NCBI RefSeq assembly: GCF_032268605.1 | Contig: NZ_CP130318.1 | Location: 245,001 to 305,000, forward strand | Source: Paenibacillus aurantius | Lineage (GTDB): Bacteria; Bacillota; Bacilli; Paenibacillales; NBRC-103111 | Reading direction: 5' to 3' | Length of the DNA: 60,000 nucleotides | Part shown: positions 27,677 through 41,534 of the stretch, in pieces | How the letters are laid out: every line of letters starts with the position of its first letter | How positions within the stretch are numbered: the first letter of the stretch is position 1 | The notes under the pieces: generated by a model | Told to the model about the DNA's origin: nothing | The model's input: only the letters and a program-made list of their open reading frames with translations | Databases searched by the model: none | Translations under genes and position numbers: made by a program

Positions 27677-30600
27677 TTGATCGACGTGAATAACTTTGAA
27701 TATATGAAAATCGGATTGGCTTCCCCGGAGAAGATCCGTTCATGGTCGCGCGGCGAGGTAAAAAAACCGGAAACCATTAACTACAGAACCTTGAAGCCGG
27801 AGAAAGAAGGTCTTTTCTGTGAAAAGATCTTCGGACCGACCAAGGACTGGGAATGCCATTGCGGCAAATACAAGCGGGTCCGCTACAAGGGCGTCGTTTG
27901 TGACCGTTGTGGAGTTGAGGTTACCCGTCAGAAGGTCCGCCGTGAGCGTATGGGCCATATTGAATTGGCTGCTCCGGTATCGCATATTTGGTACTTTAAA
28001 GGAATCCCGAGCCGGATGGGTCTGGCTCTGGATATGTCCCCGCGTTCTCTGGAAGAAGTTATTTACTTCGCTTCCTATGTCGTGACGGATCCGGGAGATA
28101 CGCCTCTCGAGAAGAAGCAGCTTCTCTCCGAGAAAGAATACCGCAGCTACCGTGAGAAGTACGGCTATGCTTTCCAGGCTGGTATGGGTGCCGAAGCCGT
28201 TAAGAAGCTTCTTCAGGACATCGATGTCGATCGGGAGCTGGATATGTTGAAGGAAGAGCTGAGAACGGCTCAAGGGCAGCGCCGCAACCGGGCTATCAAG
28301 CGCCTTGAAGTCATCGAAGCTTTCCGTAACTCCAAGAACCTGCCGGAGTGGATGGTGCTGGATGTCCTTCCCGTTATCCCTCCGGAGCTTCGTCCGATGG
28401 TACAGCTGGACGGGGGACGTTTTGCGACCTCCGACCTTAACGATCTGTACCGCAGGGTTATCAACCGGAACAACCGCCTGAAACGTCTGCTTGACCTCGG
28501 CGCACCGGACATTATCGTCCAGAACGAGAAACGGATGCTCCAGGAAGCTGTTGACGCCTTGATCGACAACGGACGCCGCGGCCGTCCGGTAACGGGACCG
28601 GGTAACCGTCCGCTGAAATCCCTCAGTCATATGCTGAAAGGGAAACAGGGGCGCTTCCGTCAGAATCTGCTGGGTAAACGGGTAGACTACTCGGGCCGTT
28701 CCGTTATCGTAGTAGGGCCGAGTCTGAAAATGTACCAGTGCGGACTTCCGAAGGAAATGGCGCTGGAACTGTTCAAGCCTTTCGTTATGAAAGAGCTGGT
28801 TAACAAAGGTCTTGCCCATAATATTAAGAGCGCTAAGCGGAAAGTCGAACGCAGCAGCTCGGATGTATGGGACGTGCTGGAAGAGGTCATCAAGGAGCAT
28901 CCGGTGCTTCTGAACCGTGCCCCCACACTGCACAGATTGGGGATCCAGGCGTTCGAGCCGATTCTCGTGGAAGGCCGCGCGATTAAGCTTCACCCGCTCG
29001 TATGTACGGCTTACAACGCGGACTTTGATGGTGACCAGATGGCGGTTCACGTTCCGCTTTCGGCTGAAGCCCAGGCAGAAGCACGTCTTCTGATGCTGGC
29101 CGCGGGCAATATCCTTAACCCTAAGGACGGCAAACCGGTCGTTACGCCTTCGCAGGATATGGTTCTGGGAAGTTTCTACCTGACCATGGCCAACCGCAAG
29201 GCCAAAGGATCCGGCTTGATTCTCGGGTCTGTTAAGGAAGCCATCTCCCTTTACCAGAGAGGAATTGCTTCTCTGCATGCCGTGGTGGCCATCCCAGCGA
29301 AGGTCCTGAACAAAACGAGCTTCACCGAAGAGCAGCAGAACGCCATGCTCGTCACCACCATCGGGAAAATCATTTTCAATGAAATTTTCCCTCCCGAGTT
29401 CCCTTATATCAACGAGGCGACCAAAGCCAACTTGAACAACGGAACGCCGGATGAATATTTCGCCTTCGAGAAAGGAGCGGACCTCCGCGCCAAAATCGAA
29501 GAGACACCTGAGAAAATTGCCATCGGCAAAGAGTACCTGGGAACCATTATCGGAGAGTGCTTCCGCCGTTACCATACGACGCAAACCTCCGTTATTCTCG
29601 ATAAAATCAAAGAGCTGGGCTTTACCTACTCCACCAAAGCAGGGATTACGATCGCCGTATCCGATGTTACGGTTCCGCAGGAAAAAGCACGGATCATTAA
29701 AGAATCCGAAGAGAAGGTCAGCACCGTTACGAACCAGTACCGCCGCGGCTTGATCACGGATGAAGAACGGTACGACCGCGTTATCGCCATCTGGAGCAAA
29801 GCCAAGGACGAAATTACGGATATTCTGATGAAATCCTTGGACAAATTCAACTCCATTAACATGATGGTGGAGTCGAAGGCGCGGGGTAACAAATCGCAGA
29901 TCACCCAGCTCGGCGGAATGCGCGGTCTTATGGCGAACCCGTCCGGTAAGATTATCGAGCTCCCGATTATTTCGAACTTCCGTGAAGGCCTCACCGTATT
30001 GGAATACTTTATTTCCACACACGGTGCCCGTAAAGGTCTTGCCGATACGGCCCTTCGTACCGCGGACTCCGGTTACCTGACCCGTCGTCTCGTCGACGTA
30101 GCCCAGGACGTTATCGTTCGGGAAGAAGACTGTGGCACCGACAAGGGCTTCACCGTCAGCAAGATTCAGGACGGCAAAGAAGTTATCGAGGACCTGTACG
30201 ACCGGATCGAAGGCCGATACTCGTTCGAAACGGTTAAGCATCCGCAAACCGGCGAAGTGATTGTCGCACGCAACGAGCTTATCGAAGCAACCATTGCGGA
30301 CGCTATTGTTAATGCCGGAGTCGAACAGCTGCAAATCCGTTCCGTTCTTAGCTGCCGCGCCCGCCATGGCGTCTGTAAGAAGTGCTATGGGCGTAACCTG
30401 GCAACCGGTCAGCACGTAGAGATCGGGGAAGCGGTCGGCATTATCGCAGCCCAGTCGATCGGGGAGCCGGGAACCCAGTTGACGATGCGTACGTTCCATA
30501 CCGGGGGCGTTGCCGGAGACGACATTACCCAAGGTTTGCCTCGTATCCAGGAATTGTTTGAGGCCCGTAACCCGAAAGGGCAGGCCATCATTTCCGAGAT

Positions 30601-31318
30601 CGACGGAACAATCAAGGATATCCGGGAAGCCAAAGACCGCCGCGAAATCGAGGTTCAGGGCGAAGCCGAGTCCAAGGTGTATGCTGTTACTTACGGTTCC
30701 CGTATCCGGGTAACCAAAGGCCAGCAGATCGAAGCCGGGGATGAGCTGACGGACGGTTCGATCGACCCGAAAGACATGCTACGGATCAAAGGGATCCGCG
30801 GCGTACAGAACTATATCCTGCAAGAAGTTCAGCGCGTTTACCGTAACCAGGGTGTAGAAATCAACGACAAGCACATTGAGGTTATGGTTCGCCAGATGCT
30901 CCGCAAAATCCGCGTAGTCGATGCGGGTGATACCGTTCTGCTGCCAGGGGCTTTTGTAGACATTCACGAATACGAAGCAGCTAACAAGAGCGCGTTGATT
31001 ACCGGAGCAGAGCCTGCCGTAGCCAAGCCGGTACTGCTGGGTATTACCAAGGCATCCCTTGAAACGGATTCGTTCCTTTCCGCCGCCTCCTTCCAGGAGA
31101 CTACGAGAGTTCTTACGGATGCCGCTATCAAAGGGAAGGTCGATCAGCTGCTCGGTCTTAAGGAGAACGTCATTATCGGTAAGCTGATTCCGGCTGGAAC
31201 CGGGATGGCCCGCTACCGCAATATCCGGATTGTCGATCCGAATGAAGAAACAGCCCAGGCTGAAGGTTCGGAAGGCCAGGAATCCAAGGATGACGGAGAA
31301 GTGCCGTTGGAAGTTTAA
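27677..31318 (+). CDS. rpoC: RNA polymerase beta-prime subunit
   Basis: The 1213-residue catalytic subunit. The N-terminal zinc ribbon is [20 protein letters not shown], the catalytic magnesium loop NADFDGD lies near residue 450, and the trigger-loop region is [21 protein letters not shown] second zinc site is formed by [14 protein letters not shown] with upstream Cys. The TTG start at 27677 has AAGGAGGG upstream and matches the family N-terminus. The tail after residue about 1195 is acidic and variable. Confidence 0.97.
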   Translation: MIDVNNFEYMKIGLASPEKIRSWSRGEVKKPETINYRTLKPEKEGLFCEKIFGPTKDWECHCGKYKRVRYKGVVCDRCGVEVTRQKVRRERMGHIELAAPVSHIWYFKGIPSRMGLALDMSPRSLEEVIYFASYVVTDPGDTPLEKKQLLSEKEYRSYREKYGYAFQAGMGAEAVKKLLQDIDVDRELDMLKEELRTAQGQRRNRAIKRLEVIEAFRNSKNLPEWMVLDVLPVIPPELRPMVQLDGGRFATSDLNDLYRRVINRNNRLKRLLDLGAPDIIVQNEKRMLQEAVDALIDNGRRGRPVTGPGNRPLKSLSHMLKGKQGRFRQNLLGKRVDYSGRSVIVVGPSLKMYQCGLPKEMALELFKPFVMKELVNKGLAHNIKSAKRKVERSSSDVWDVLEEVIKEHPVLLNRAPTLHRLGIQAFEPILVEGRAIKLHPLVCTAYNADFDGDQMAVHVPLSAEAQAEARLLMLAAGNILNPKDGKPVVTPSQDMVLGSFYLTMANRKAKGSGLILGSVKEAISLYQRGIASLHAVVAIPAKVLNKTSFTEEQQNAMLVTTIGKIIFNEIFPPEFPYINEATKANLNNGTPDEYFAFEKGADLRAKIEETPEKIAIGKEYLGTIIGECFRRYHTTQTSVILDKIKELGFTYSTKAGITIAVSDVTVPQEKARIIKESEEKVSTVTNQYRRGLITDEERYDRVIAIWSKAKDEITDILMKSLDKFNSINMMVESKARGNKSQITQLGGMRGLMANPSGKIIELPIISNFREGLTVLEYFISTHGARKGLADTALRTADSGYLTRRLVDVAQDVIVREEDCGTDKGFTVSKIQDGKEVIEDLYDRIEGRYSFETVKHPQTGEVIVARNELIEATIADAIVNAGVEQLQIRSVLSCRARHGVCKKCYGRNLATGQHVEIGEAVGIIAAQSIGEPGTQLTMRTFHTGGVAGDDITQGLPRIQELFEARNPKGQAIISEIDGTIKDIREAKDRREIEVQGEAESKVYAVTYGSRIRVTKGQQIEAGDELTDGSIDPKDMLRIKGIRGVQNYILQEVQRVYRNQGVEINDKHIEVMVRQMLRKIRVVDAGDTVLLPGAFVDIHEYEAANKSALITGAEPAVAKPVLLGITKASLETDSFLSAASFQETTRVLTDAAIKGKVDQLLGLKENVIIGKLIPAGTGMARYRNIRIVDPNEETAQAEGSEGQESKDDGEVPLEV

Positions 31319-31326
31319 TAGGGGCG

Positions 31327-31376
31327 TTCAAGAAAGTTCATAAATTCCCAGCAGGGAAGGCATGAACTTTCTTGAC
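31327..31376 (+). other. long hairpin after rpoC overlapping the next promoter
   Basis: CAAGAAAGTTCAT (31329-31341) and ATGAACTTTCTTG (31362-31374) form a perfect 13-bp stem with an inner TTCCC/GGGAA pair. No T run follows. The 3' arm overlaps the TTGACA of the next promoter. It may act as a 3' end processing or transcript-stabilising element for rpoBC. Confidence 0.7.
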
Positions 31377-31400
31377 ACCGTATTTTTGAAATGATACTAT
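31372..31400 (+). promoter_or_regulatory. SigA promoter for the L7Ae-like gene and str cluster
   Basis: TTGACA (31372-31377), a 17-base spacer and an extended -10 TGATACTAT (TACTAT at 31395-31400) lie about 55 bases before the L7Ae-like start codon. Confidence 0.8.
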
Positions 31401-31454
31401 ATCGAAGTGTGCCAAAAACAATAGTTAACTTACCTGTGCTTTGGAGGACTGAGA

Positions 31455-31709
31455 ATGCCCCTTGATAAAGTGAAACAGGCTGGGAAATTAAGTGTTGGCA
31501 CGAAACAGGCGACAAGAATGGTCGAGCTTGGAAAAGCTTCTGAGATGTTCGTTGCCAAAGATGCAGATCCGCGTATCACAACCAAAATAGTGAACCTCTG
31601 CCGTAAATGCGGAGTCAAAGTTACCTATGTGGATTCCATGAAACAGCTTGGAAAAGCTTGCGGAATAGAAGTGGGAGCGGCCGTGGCTGCTGTCGCGAAT
31701 GAGGAATAG
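31455..31709 (+). CDS. rplGB: L7Ae-family RNA-binding protein (YbxF-like, rplGB)
   Basis: An 84-residue L7Ae/L30e fold protein with the kink-turn-binding signatures VGTKQATRMVELGKASEMFVA-type N-terminus and KQLGKACGIEVGAAVAAV C-terminus. The B. subtilis counterpart YbxF binds kink-turn RNA in vitro and associates with ribosomes; its biological role is not fully settled. Position between rpoC and rpsL is conserved in Bacillales. Confidence 0.93.
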   Translation: MPLDKVKQAGKLSVGTKQATRMVELGKASEMFVAKDADPRITTKIVNLCRKCGVKVTYVDSMKQLGKACGIEVGAAVAAVANEE

Positions 31710-31711
31710 AC

Positions 31712-31758
31712 AATGTTTTTATTTCAGGAAAGGCATCGGGTCTTGAGATAAAAACATT
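31712..31758 (+). other. hairpin in the rpsL leader
   Basis: AATGTTTTTAT (31712-31722) and ATAAAAACATT (31748-31758) form a perfect 11-bp stem enclosing a 25-base loop. It starts two bases after the preceding stop codon and 72 bases before rpsL. It may be a regulatory or processing element; it lacks a terminator T run. Confidence 0.6.
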
Positions 31759-31829
31759 TCGTTTGCTCAAACGCGACTCACCTGGATCTGTGGACTTAGA
31801 AGTATACTTCATTGGAAGGGGGTGCCGAA

Positions 31830-32252
31830 ATGCCAACAATCAATCAGCTAGTTCGTAAAGGACGTCAAGCGAAAGTAGAGAAATCCAAATCGCCTGCTCT
31901 GCAAAAAGGATTCAATGCCTTGAAAAGAGAAGAAACCGATCTGAGCGCTCCGCAAAAACGTGGAGTATGCACCCGTGTCGGTACGATGACTCCTAAGAAG
32001 CCTAACTCCGCACTGCGTAAATATGCGCGTGTTCGTCTGACTAACCGTGTAGAGGTAACAGCCTACATCCCGGGTATTGGTCACAACCTGCAAGAGCACA
32101 GTGTTGTTCTTGTTCGTGGCGGAAGGGTAAAAGACTTGCCAGGTGTACGTTACCACATCGTTCGCGGTGCATTGGATACCGCTGGGGTTAACAACCGTAT
32201 GCAAGCTCGTTCGAAGTACGGAACGAAGCGTCCTAAAGCTAAAAAATCCTAA
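31830..32252 (+). CDS. rpsL: 30S ribosomal protein S12
   Basis: A 140-residue decoding-centre protein with the Firmicutes N-terminal insertion relative to E. coli. The conserved loops [11 protein letters not shown] (54-64) and [16 protein letters not shown] carry wild-type lysines at the positions known for streptomycin resistance. The ATG at 31830 follows GGAAGGGGGTG; an upstream in-frame ATG at 31812 was rejected. First gene of the str group rpsL-rpsG-fusA-tuf. Confidence 0.97.
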   Translation: MPTINQLVRKGRQAKVEKSKSPALQKGFNALKREETDLSAPQKRGVCTRVGTMTPKKPNSALRKYARVRLTNRVEVTAYIPGIGHNLQEHSVVLVRGGRVKDLPGVRYHIVRGALDTAGVNNRMQARSKYGTKRPKAKKS

Positions 32253-32289
32253 TGATTTCTATTGATCTTTTTGAGAAAGGGGGATAACA

Positions 32290-32760
32290 ATGCCACGTAA
32301 AGGTCCCGTAACACGCAGAGACGTTTTGCCTGATCCGATTTACAGCAGCAAGCTCGTTACTCGTCTGATCAACCGCATCATGATCGACGGTAAGAGAGGA
32401 ACGGCTCAGAAAATTCTGTACAATGCCTTCAACACGATTCAAGAGCGTACAGGCAAGGATCCGATGGAAGTTTTCGAACAAGCCATCAAGAACATTATGC
32501 CGGTATTGGAAGTTAAAGCTCGTCGTGTAGGTGGTGCCAACTATCAGGTGCCAATCGAAGTTAAACCGGAACGCCGCACATCCTTGGGATTGCGTTGGTT
32601 GGTTAACTACTCCCGCCTGCGCGGTGAGAAAACGATGGAAGAAAGACTCGCTTCCGAGATTATCGACGCCAGCAACAACACCGGCGCTGCTGTTAAGAAG
32701 CGCGAAGATACGCACAAAATGGCGGAAGCCAACAAAGCGTTCGCTCACTACCGCTGGTAG
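32290..32760 (+). CDS. rpsG: 30S ribosomal protein S7
   Basis: A 156-residue primary 16S 3'-domain assembly protein. It starts [20 protein letters not shown] and contains the RNA-binding beta hairpin region [16 protein letters not shown]. It follows rpsL by 37 bases with GAAAGGGGG upstream and precedes fusA by 39 bases. Confidence 0.97.
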   Translation: MPRKGPVTRRDVLPDPIYSSKLVTRLINRIMIDGKRGTAQKILYNAFNTIQERTGKDPMEVFEQAIKNIMPVLEVKARRVGGANYQVPIEVKPERRTSLGLRWLVNYSRLRGEKTMEERLASEIIDASNNTGAAVKKREDTHKMAEANKAFAHYRW

Positions 32761-32799
32761 GATATAAGCAGAACCACACATTAGAAAGGAGACCCACCC

Positions 32800-34875
<2,076 letters not shown>

Positions 34876-34911
34876 CATATTAACAAGCTAAATTAAGGAG
34901 GAATCGTTACA

Positions 34912-36102
34912 ATGGGAAAAGCTAAATTCGAACGTAATAAACCGCACGTTAACATCGGTACTATCGGTCACGTTGACCATGGTAAAACGACCCTGACGGC
35001 TGCAATCACAACTGTACTGTCCAAAAGATATGGTGGCGCAGCTGTAGCTTTCGACCAAATCGACAAAGCTCCGGAAGAGCGCGAGCGCGGGATCACGATC
35101 TCCACGGCTCACGTTGAATACGAAACTCCTAACCGTCACTATGCTCACGTTGACTGCCCAGGCCACGCTGACTATGTTAAAAACATGATCACCGGTGCAG
35201 CTCAAATGGACGGAGCTATCCTGGTTGTATCCGCAGCTGACGGCCCAATGCCGCAAACGCGCGAGCACATCCTGCTCTCCCGCCAGGTAGGCGTTCCTTA
35301 CATCGTCGTATTCATGAACAAATGCGACATGGTAGAAGACGAAGAGCTTCTGGAACTGGTTGAAATGGAAATTCGCGACCTGCTGAGCGAGTATGAATTC
35401 CCAGGCGACGACACTCCAATCGTTCGTGGTTCCGCTCGTGAAGCTCTGCAAAACCCAGACGGCGAGTGGGCTAACAAAATCGTTGAGCTCTTCGAGCAAA
35501 TCGATACCTACATCCCAACTCCTGAGCGCGACACTGACAAGCCTTTCCTTATGCCTGTCGAGGACGTGTTCTCCATCACGGGCCGTGGTACGGTTGCTAC
35601 CGGTCGTGTAGAGCGCGGTACGGTTAAAGTCGGCGACGAGATCGAAATCATCGGTCTGGTTGAAGAAACGAAGAAATCCGTTGTTACGGGCGTTGAAATG
35701 TTCCGTAAGCTTCTGGATTCCGCTCAAGCCGGTGACAACATCGGAGCCCTGCTTCGTGGTGTAGACCGCAGCAACATCGAGCGCGGCCAAGTATTGGCTA
35801 AGCCAGGTTCCGTTAAGCCTCACACGAACTTCAGCGCTCAAATCTACGTTCTGACCAAAGAAGAGGGTGGCCGTCACAAACCTTTCTTCACAGGCTACCG
35901 TCCACAGTTCTACTTCCGTACAACGGACGTAACGGGTATCATCAACCTGCCAGAAGGTACCGAAATGGTTATGCCTGGCGACAACATCACGGTAACGGTT
36001 GAGCTGATCGCTCCTATCGCTATCGAAGAAGGTACTCGCTTCGCTATCCGCGAAGGCGGACGTACGGTTGGTGCCGGTGCGGTTGCTACGATCTCCAAGT
36101 AA
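34912..36102 (+). CDS. tuf: elongation factor Tu
   Basis: A 396-residue GTPase that delivers aminoacyl-tRNA. Motifs are GHVDHGKT (19-26), [21 protein letters not shown] and NKCD. Domains II and III complete the standard length. It is preceded by AAGGAGGAATCG and followed by a terminator, closing the str group. Confidence 0.98.
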   Translation: MGKAKFERNKPHVNIGTIGHVDHGKTTLTAAITTVLSKRYGGAAVAFDQIDKAPEERERGITISTAHVEYETPNRHYAHVDCPGHADYVKNMITGAAQMDGAILVVSAADGPMPQTREHILLSRQVGVPYIVVFMNKCDMVEDEELLELVEMEIRDLLSEYEFPGDDTPIVRGSAREALQNPDGEWANKIVELFEQIDTYIPTPERDTDKPFLMPVEDVFSITGRGTVATGRVERGTVKVGDEIEIIGLVEETKKSVVTGVEMFRKLLDSAQAGDNIGALLRGVDRSNIERGQVLAKPGSVKPHTNFSAQIYVLTKEEGGRHKPFFTGYRPQFYFRTTDVTGIINLPEGTEMVMPGDNITVTVELIAPIAIEEGTRFAIREGGRTVGAGAVATISK

Positions 36103-36120
36103 TAAGCTTTCGGCTTACCA

Positions 36121-36153
36121 AGGACTCTCACCTTCGGGTGGGGGTTCTTTTTA
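36121..36153 (+). terminator. terminator after tuf
   Basis: AGGACTCTCACC and GGTGGGGGTTCT pair around TTCG and are followed by TTTTT. Confidence 0.85.
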
Positions 36154-36713
<560 letters not shown>

Positions 36714-36748
36714 TACATTATGAAACGTAAAGGGAATGAGGTGTCAAC

Positions 36749-37375
36749 ATGACAAAAGGTATCTTAGGGAAGAAGCTGGGGATGACTCAAGTCTTTACTC
36801 CTGAAGGATTGGTTCTGCCGGTTACCGTAATCCAAGCGGGTCCTTGCGTAGTATTGCAGAAGAAGGACGTGGAGAACGACGGCTACGAAGCCATCCAAAT
36901 CGGTTTTGACGATAAGAAAGAAAAGAACGCCAATAAGCCGGAGTCGGGCCATGCGAAGAAAGCAGGCGCGACACCTAAGCGCTACATTAAAGAATTCCGC
37001 GGAATTCAGCTGTCGGATTATGAAGTTGGCCAGGAATTGAAGGCCGATCTGTTCGCTGAAGGCGAATTCGTTGATGTCACGGGCACTTCTAAAGGTAAAG
37101 GATTTACCGGTACGATCAAAAGATGGGGACAATCCCGTGGTCCAATGGCACACGGCTCGCGTTACCATCGTGGACCGGGTTCCATGGGTTCGATTCAAGC
37201 GAACCGCGTTCCTAAAGGCAAACACCTTCCAGGACACATGGGAAAAGAAACGGTCACTCTGCAGAACCTGCAAGTAGTAAGAGTTGATGCGGAACGCAAC
37301 GTGCTGCTGGTTAAAGGCTCCGTACCCGGACCTAAAAACAGCTACGTCAGCGTGAAAACAACCGTTAAAAAATAA
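36749..37375 (+). CDS. rplC: 50S ribosomal protein L3
   Basis: A 208-residue early-assembly protein whose central extension reaches the peptidyl-transferase centre. It begins [20 protein letters not shown] and contains the long basic loop around [20 protein letters not shown]. Standard length; follows rpsJ by 35 bases. Confidence 0.97.
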   Translation: MTKGILGKKLGMTQVFTPEGLVLPVTVIQAGPCVVLQKKDVENDGYEAIQIGFDDKKEKNANKPESGHAKKAGATPKRYIKEFRGIQLSDYEVGQELKADLFAEGEFVDVTGTSKGKGFTGTIKRWGQSRGPMAHGSRYHRGPGSMGSIQANRVPKGKHLPGHMGKETVTLQNLQVVRVDAERNVLLVKGSVPGPKNSYVSVKTTVKK

Positions 37376-37399
37376 AGAAGCGGGAAAGGAGGATAACAA

Positions 37400-38023
37400 A
37401 TGCCAAAAGTAGCAGTGTTCAACGTAAGCGGATCGGAAGTTGGGCAGATCGAGCTTTCCGAAGCGGTTTTCGGAATCGAGCCTAACGTTCACGTGCTTCA
37501 CTCCGCCGTTGTCTTGCAGCAGGCTTCCCAGCGCCTAGGAACTCACAAAACAAAAGGACGTTCCGAAGTACGCGGCGGTGGTCGCAAGCCTTGGAAACAA
37601 AAAGGAACCGGCCGTGCCCGTCAAGGAAGCATCCGTGCTCCTCAATGGAAAGGCGGCGGTATCGTATTCGGACCAACGCCACGCAGCTATGGCTTTAAAC
37701 TGCCTAAGAAAGTTCGCCGTTTGGCTATCAAATCCGCTCTGTCTTCCAAAGTGATCGACAATGAGATCATCGTTCTGGATCAGCTTTCGATCAACCAGCC
37801 GAAGACGAAGGAAATCGTAGCCCTGCTGAAGAACCTGAAGGCAGATCGCCGCGCTCTAGTAGTAACTTCCGAGTTTGATGAGAATGTGGCATTGTCCGCC
37901 CGTAACATTCCTGGGGTTAAGTTCGTAACCGCTCAAGGAATCAACGTTCTGGACGTTCTGGTGCACGACAAACTCATCATTACTAAAGAAGCGGTAGAGA
38001 AGGTAGAGGAGGTGCTTGCGTAA
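37400..38023 (+). CDS. rplD: 50S ribosomal protein L4
   Basis: A 207-residue protein lining the exit tunnel. The extended loop [20 protein letters not shown], at which macrolide-resistance changes occur, is intact. In E. coli L4 represses the S10 operon; whether this holds here is unknown. Its stop codon overlaps the rplW start by one base (TAATG). Confidence 0.97.
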   Translation: MPKVAVFNVSGSEVGQIELSEAVFGIEPNVHVLHSAVVLQQASQRLGTHKTKGRSEVRGGGRKPWKQKGTGRARQGSIRAPQWKGGGIVFGPTPRSYGFKLPKKVRRLAIKSALSSKVIDNEIIVLDQLSINQPKTKEIVALLKNLKADRRALVVTSEFDENVALSARNIPGVKFVTAQGINVLDVLVHDKLIITKEAVEKVEEVLA

Positions 38024-38313
38024 TGAAAAATCCTCGTGATATTATCAAGCGCCCGGTAATTACGGAAAGCACGAGCGAAATGATGGCCGACAAGAAGTAT
38101 GCCTTCGAAGTCGACATTCGTGCCAACAAAACCGAAATTAAGCAGGCCATCGAACAGATTTTCAAAGTGAAGGTTACTAAAGTAAACACACTGAGAATGC
38201 CTGCGAAGCCTAAACGCTATGGACGCTATTCCGGCTACACTTCCGAATGGAAGAAAGCCATCGTATCCCTGAGCGCAGACAGCAAAGAACTTGAGTTCTT
38301 TGAAACGGTATAA
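38023..38313 (+). CDS. rplW: 50S ribosomal protein L23
   Basis: A 96-residue tunnel-exit protein that docks trigger factor and SRP. It starts [20 protein letters not shown] and ends with the beta-hairpin [16 protein letters not shown]. The ATG overlaps the last base of rplD; AGAGGAGGTG upstream lies inside rplD. Confidence 0.97.
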   Translation: MKNPRDIIKRPVITESTSEMMADKKYAFEVDIRANKTEIKQAIEQIFKVKVTKVNTLRMPAKPKRYGRYSGYTSEWKKAIVSLSADSKELEFFETV

Positions 38314-38345
38314 AGTTCATTTTGTGAAGTAAGGAGGGAAACCAA

Positions 38346-39176
38346 GTGCCAGTTAAAAAGTACAAACCGACGTCCCCGGCTCGACGTTCGATGTCTGTAT
38401 CTACTTTCGAGGAGATCACGACATCCCAACCCGAGAAATCTTTGCTCGCTCCATTGAGCAAGACGGCTGGACGCAACAACCAAGGTAAAATTACGGTTCG
38501 TCACCACGGCGGCGGACATAAGCGTAAATACCGGATCATCGACTTCAAACGGACGAAAGATGGAATACCAGGCCGCGTTGCTACAGTCGAATACGATCCT
38601 AACCGTTCCGCTAACATTGCACTGATCCATTATGCCGATGGAGAGAAGCGTTACATCATCGCTCCAAAAGGTCTTAAAGTGGACGATGTGATCACTTCCG
38701 GTCCTGGATCCGACATCAAAGTGGGGAACGCCTTGCCGCTTGAGAACATCCCAGTCGGTACGGTTATCCACAACATTGAGCTGAAGCCTGGTAAAGGCGG
38801 ACAATTGGTTCGCGCAGCCGGTACAGAAGCTCAGCTGCTTGGTAAAGAAGAAGAATATGTAACGATTCGTCTGTCCTCCGGTGAAGTTCGCCGTATCCTT
38901 AAGGTTTGCCGCGCTACCATCGGTTCCGTCGGCAACGAAGATTACGAGCTGATCAAAATCGGTAAAGCCGGTCGTTCCCGTTGGTTGGGCAAACGTCCTG
39001 AAGTCCGCGGGGTTGTTATGAACCCTAACGATCACCCGCACGGTGGTGGTGAAGGCCGCGCTCCAATCGGCCGCAAGTCCCCTATGTCTCCTTGGGGCAA
39101 GCCGACTCTGGGCTACAAAACCCGCAAAAAGAAAAAGGCTTCCAACAAATATATTGTTCGTCGTCGCACGAAGTAA
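38346..39176 (+). CDS. rplB: 50S ribosomal protein L2
   Basis: A 276-residue core protein needed for subunit association and peptidyl transfer. The conserved C-terminal [20 protein letters not shown] includes the key histidine. The GTG start at 38346 follows AAGGAGGGAAACC. Confidence 0.97.
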   Translation: MPVKKYKPTSPARRSMSVSTFEEITTSQPEKSLLAPLSKTAGRNNQGKITVRHHGGGHKRKYRIIDFKRTKDGIPGRVATVEYDPNRSANIALIHYADGEKRYIIAPKGLKVDDVITSGPGSDIKVGNALPLENIPVGTVIHNIELKPGKGGQLVRAAGTEAQLLGKEEEYVTIRLSSGEVRRILKVCRATIGSVGNEDYELIKIGKAGRSRWLGKRPEVRGVVMNPNDHPHGGGEGRAPIGRKSPMSPWGKPTLGYKTRKKKKASNKYIVRRRTK

Positions 39177-39215
39177 TATCCGATACTATAAGGTTGGATG
39201 AAGGGAGGATTTTAC

Positions 39216-39503
39216 ATGGGACGCAGTTTGAAAAAAGGACCATTTATCGATGGCTACCTGCTTAAGAAAGTAGAGGATGCCGGTCAAGCTCAAGGTAACA
39301 AGAAAGTCGTTATCAAGACTTGGTCTCGCCGCTCCACTATTTTCCCTCAGTTCATTGGACACACATTCGCGGTGTACGATGGCAGAAAACATGTGCCTGT
39401 CTATGTAACGGAAGATATGGTCGGACATAAGCTCGGTGAGTTCGCGCCAACCCGTACGTACAAAGGTCACACGGACGACGATAAGAAAACCGGCAGACGT
39501 TAA
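39216..39503 (+). CDS. rpsS: 30S ribosomal protein S19
   Basis: A 95-residue protein of the 30S head that pairs with S13. It reads [20 protein letters not shown] and contains [21 protein letters not shown]. The ATG at 39216 follows AAGGGAGGA; an in-frame ATG at 39198 lies upstream of that site and was rejected. Confidence 0.97.
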   Translation: MGRSLKKGPFIDGYLLKKVEDAGQAQGNKKVVIKTWSRRSTIFPQFIGHTFAVYDGRKHVPVYVTEDMVGHKLGEFAPTRTYKGHTDDDKKTGRR

Positions 39504-39541
39504 GAATTCGTCTGATTTGAAGATCGAGAGGAGGTACAACC

Positions 39542-39874
39542 ATGCAAGCAACTGCAAACGCAAGATATATCCGCATCGCTCCTCGCAAAGTGCAGCTGGT
39601 CATCGATTTGATCCGCGGCAAGCAAGTGGGAGAGGCGATCGCCATTCTTCGCCATACGCCGAAGGCCGCTTCTCCTGTGCTTGAGAAGATCCTGAACTCG
39701 GCTATCGCTAACGCTGAGCATAACCACTCGCTGGACCCTAACAAGCTGGTGATCAGCCAGGCCTTCGTAAACCATGGCCCGATCATGAAACGCTTCAGAC
39801 CACGCGCCATGGGTCGTGCGAGCCGGATTAACAAACGTACCAGCCACATCACTTTGGTGGTATCTGAAAAATAA
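39542..39874 (+). CDS. rplV: 50S ribosomal protein L22
   Basis: A 110-residue protein with a long beta hairpin in the exit tunnel. The signature [20 protein letters not shown] is intact. Preceded by GAGGAGG and separated from rpsC by only 13 bases. Confidence 0.97.
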   Translation: MQATANARYIRIAPRKVQLVIDLIRGKQVGEAIAILRHTPKAASPVLEKILNSAIANAEHNHSLDPNKLVISQAFVNHGPIMKRFRPRAMGRASRINKRTSHITLVVSEK

Positions 39875-39887
39875 GGAGGGATAACGT

Positions 39888-40550
39888 GTGGGACAAAAAG
39901 TAAGTCCAGTCGGTTTAAGAATCGGAATTATTCGGGATTGGGAATCGAAGTGGTACGCAGGTAAGGACTACGGCGACCTCCTTCTCGAGGACGTAAAAAT
40001 CCGTGAATACCTGAAAGGGAAGCTGAAAGATTCTTCCGTTTCTCACTTTGATATCGAACGTGCGGCTAACCGCGTCAGCGTAACGATCCATACGGCTAAG
40101 CCCGGAATGGTAATCGGTAAAGGCGGATCGGAAGTCGAGAACATTCGCGCTCACATCGCTAAACTGTCGGGCAAGAAAGTTCACATTAACATCGCAGAAA
40201 TCAAAAACCCTGAATTGGATGCCATTCTGGTTGCAGAAAGCATCGCTCAACAGCTGGAGCGCCGTGTATCGTTCCGCCGTGCGATGAAGCAAGCCCTGCA
40301 AAGATCCATGAGAGCGGGAGCTAAAGGAATCAAGACAGCCGTAAGCGGACGCTTGGGCGGAGCGGAAATTGCCCGTAGCGAAGGCTACAGCGAAGGTACT
40401 GTGCCTCTGCACACCCTGCGCGCTGACATTGATTATGGAACGGCAGAAGCTCATACGACCTACGGCCGAATCGGCGTAAAAGTATGGATCTATCGTGGCG
40501 AAGTTCTTCCTGCTGCTAAGAAGAAGGCTGCTCAGGAAGGAGGAAACTAA
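39888..40550 (+). CDS. rpsC: 30S ribosomal protein S3
   Basis: A 220-residue mRNA-entry protein. The N-terminal KH domain carries [16 protein letters not shown]; the C-terminal domain has [20 protein letters not shown]. The GTG start at 39888 has AAGGAGGGATAA upstream. Standard length for Bacillales. Confidence 0.97.
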   Translation: MGQKVSPVGLRIGIIRDWESKWYAGKDYGDLLLEDVKIREYLKGKLKDSSVSHFDIERAANRVSVTIHTAKPGMVIGKGGSEVENIRAHIAKLSGKKVHINIAEIKNPELDAILVAESIAQQLERRVSFRRAMKQALQRSMRAGAKGIKTAVSGRLGGAEIARSEGYSEGTVPLHTLRADIDYGTAEAHTTYGRIGVKVWIYRGEVLPAAKKKAAQEGGN

Positions 40551-40552
40551 TC

Positions 40553-40987
40553 ATGTTGATGCCAAAACGTGTTAAACACCGTAAGGAACACCGCGGAAGC
40601 ATGAAGGGTGCCGCAAAAGGCGGCACAGAAGTGGCTTTCGGAGAATACGGTCTGAAAGCAATGGAGCCGGCTTGGGTGACCAACCGTCAAATCGAAGCGG
40701 CCCGTATTGCCATGACCCGTTACATCAAACGTGGCGGTAAAGTTTGGATTAAGATTTTCCCTTCCAAGCCGATCACCCAGAAACCTCTTGAGGTCCGGAT
40801 GGGTAGCGGTAAAGGTAACGTGGAAAAATGGGTTTCCGTTGTCAAACCAGGTAAAATCCTGTTTGAATTGGCGGGTGTAAGTGAGGAAGTCGCACGTGAA
40901 GCGATGCGTCTGGCCGCTCACAAGCTGCCGATCAAAACGAAATTCGTTAAACGTGAAGAACTGGGTGGTGAAGCAAATGAAGGGTAG
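40553..40987 (+). CDS. rplP: 50S ribosomal protein L16
   Basis: A 144-residue protein near the A-site tRNA elbow. It begins [20 protein letters not shown] and contains [18 protein letters not shown]-like sequence and [15 protein letters not shown]. Its 3' end overlaps rpmC by 11 bases. Confidence 0.97.
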   Translation: MLMPKRVKHRKEHRGSMKGAAKGGTEVAFGEYGLKAMEPAWVTNRQIEAARIAMTRYIKRGGKVWIKIFPSKPITQKPLEVRMGSGKGNVEKWVSVVKPGKILFELAGVSEEVAREAMRLAAHKLPIKTKFVKREELGGEANEG

Positions 40988-41174
40988 TGAATTTCGCAAC
41001 TTAACCACTGCTGAGATCGAACAAAAAATCGCCGGATTTAAAGAAGAACTCTTTAACCTCCGCTTTCAACTGGCCACCGGCCAACTGGATAACCCTACTC
41101 AAATCCGCACGGTTCGTAAGGAAATTGCTCGTGCCAAGACCATTTTGCGTGAAAGAGAACTGGGTATCGGCTAA
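40977..41174 (+). CDS. rpmC: 50S ribosomal protein L29
   Basis: The 65-residue protein is a helical hairpin at the tunnel exit next to L23. It reads [20 protein letters not shown] and contains [19 protein letters not shown]. The ATG at 40977 lies inside the rplP 3' end (11-base overlap) after GGTGGTGAAG. A much longer reading from 40881 is an artefact of the open frame within rplP. Confidence 0.96.
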   Translation: MKGSEFRNLTTAEIEQKIAGFKEELFNLRFQLATGQLDNPTQIRTVRKEIARAKTILRERELGIG

Positions 41175-41206
41175 TTGGATCCAGAACTTAGAGAGGAGGA
41201 TTATAC

Positions 41207-41473
41207 ATGAGTGAACAACGCAATGAGCGTAAAGAGCAGGTAGGCAAAGTAGTCAGCGACAAAATGGACAAAACCATCGTAGTGGCTGTAGAAACCTACA
41301 AGAAGCATGACCTGTATCACAAGCGCATCAAATACACCAAGAAATTCAAGGCTCATGATGAGAACAACCAAGCCAAAATCGGTGACGTTGTAAGAATCAT
41401 GGAAACTCGTCCATTGTCCAAGGATAAGCGCTGGAGACTGGTTGAGATCGTAGAAGAAGCTGTTATTATTTAA
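41207..41473 (+). CDS. rpsQ: 30S ribosomal protein S17
   Basis: An 88-residue OB-fold primary binding protein of the 16S 5' domain. Signature: [17 protein letters not shown] and later [20 protein letters not shown]. Preceded by GAGAGGAGG. Confidence 0.97.
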   Translation: MSEQRNERKEQVGKVVSDKMDKTIVVAVETYKKHDLYHKRIKYTKKFKAHDENNQAKIGDVVRIMETRPLSKDKRWRLVEIVEEAVII

Positions 41474-41534
41474 CCGCGAACGTTAAGGTTCGAAACTATA
41501 CTGTGTGGATGAAGCCTGAAAGGAGGTAACTCAA

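Noticed and set aside
25244-30532. Long antisense open frames across rpoB (about 800 codons) and rpoC (about 930 codons)
   Set aside because: Antisense frames stay open because the sense genes avoid certain codons. No start signals or recognisable motifs were found.
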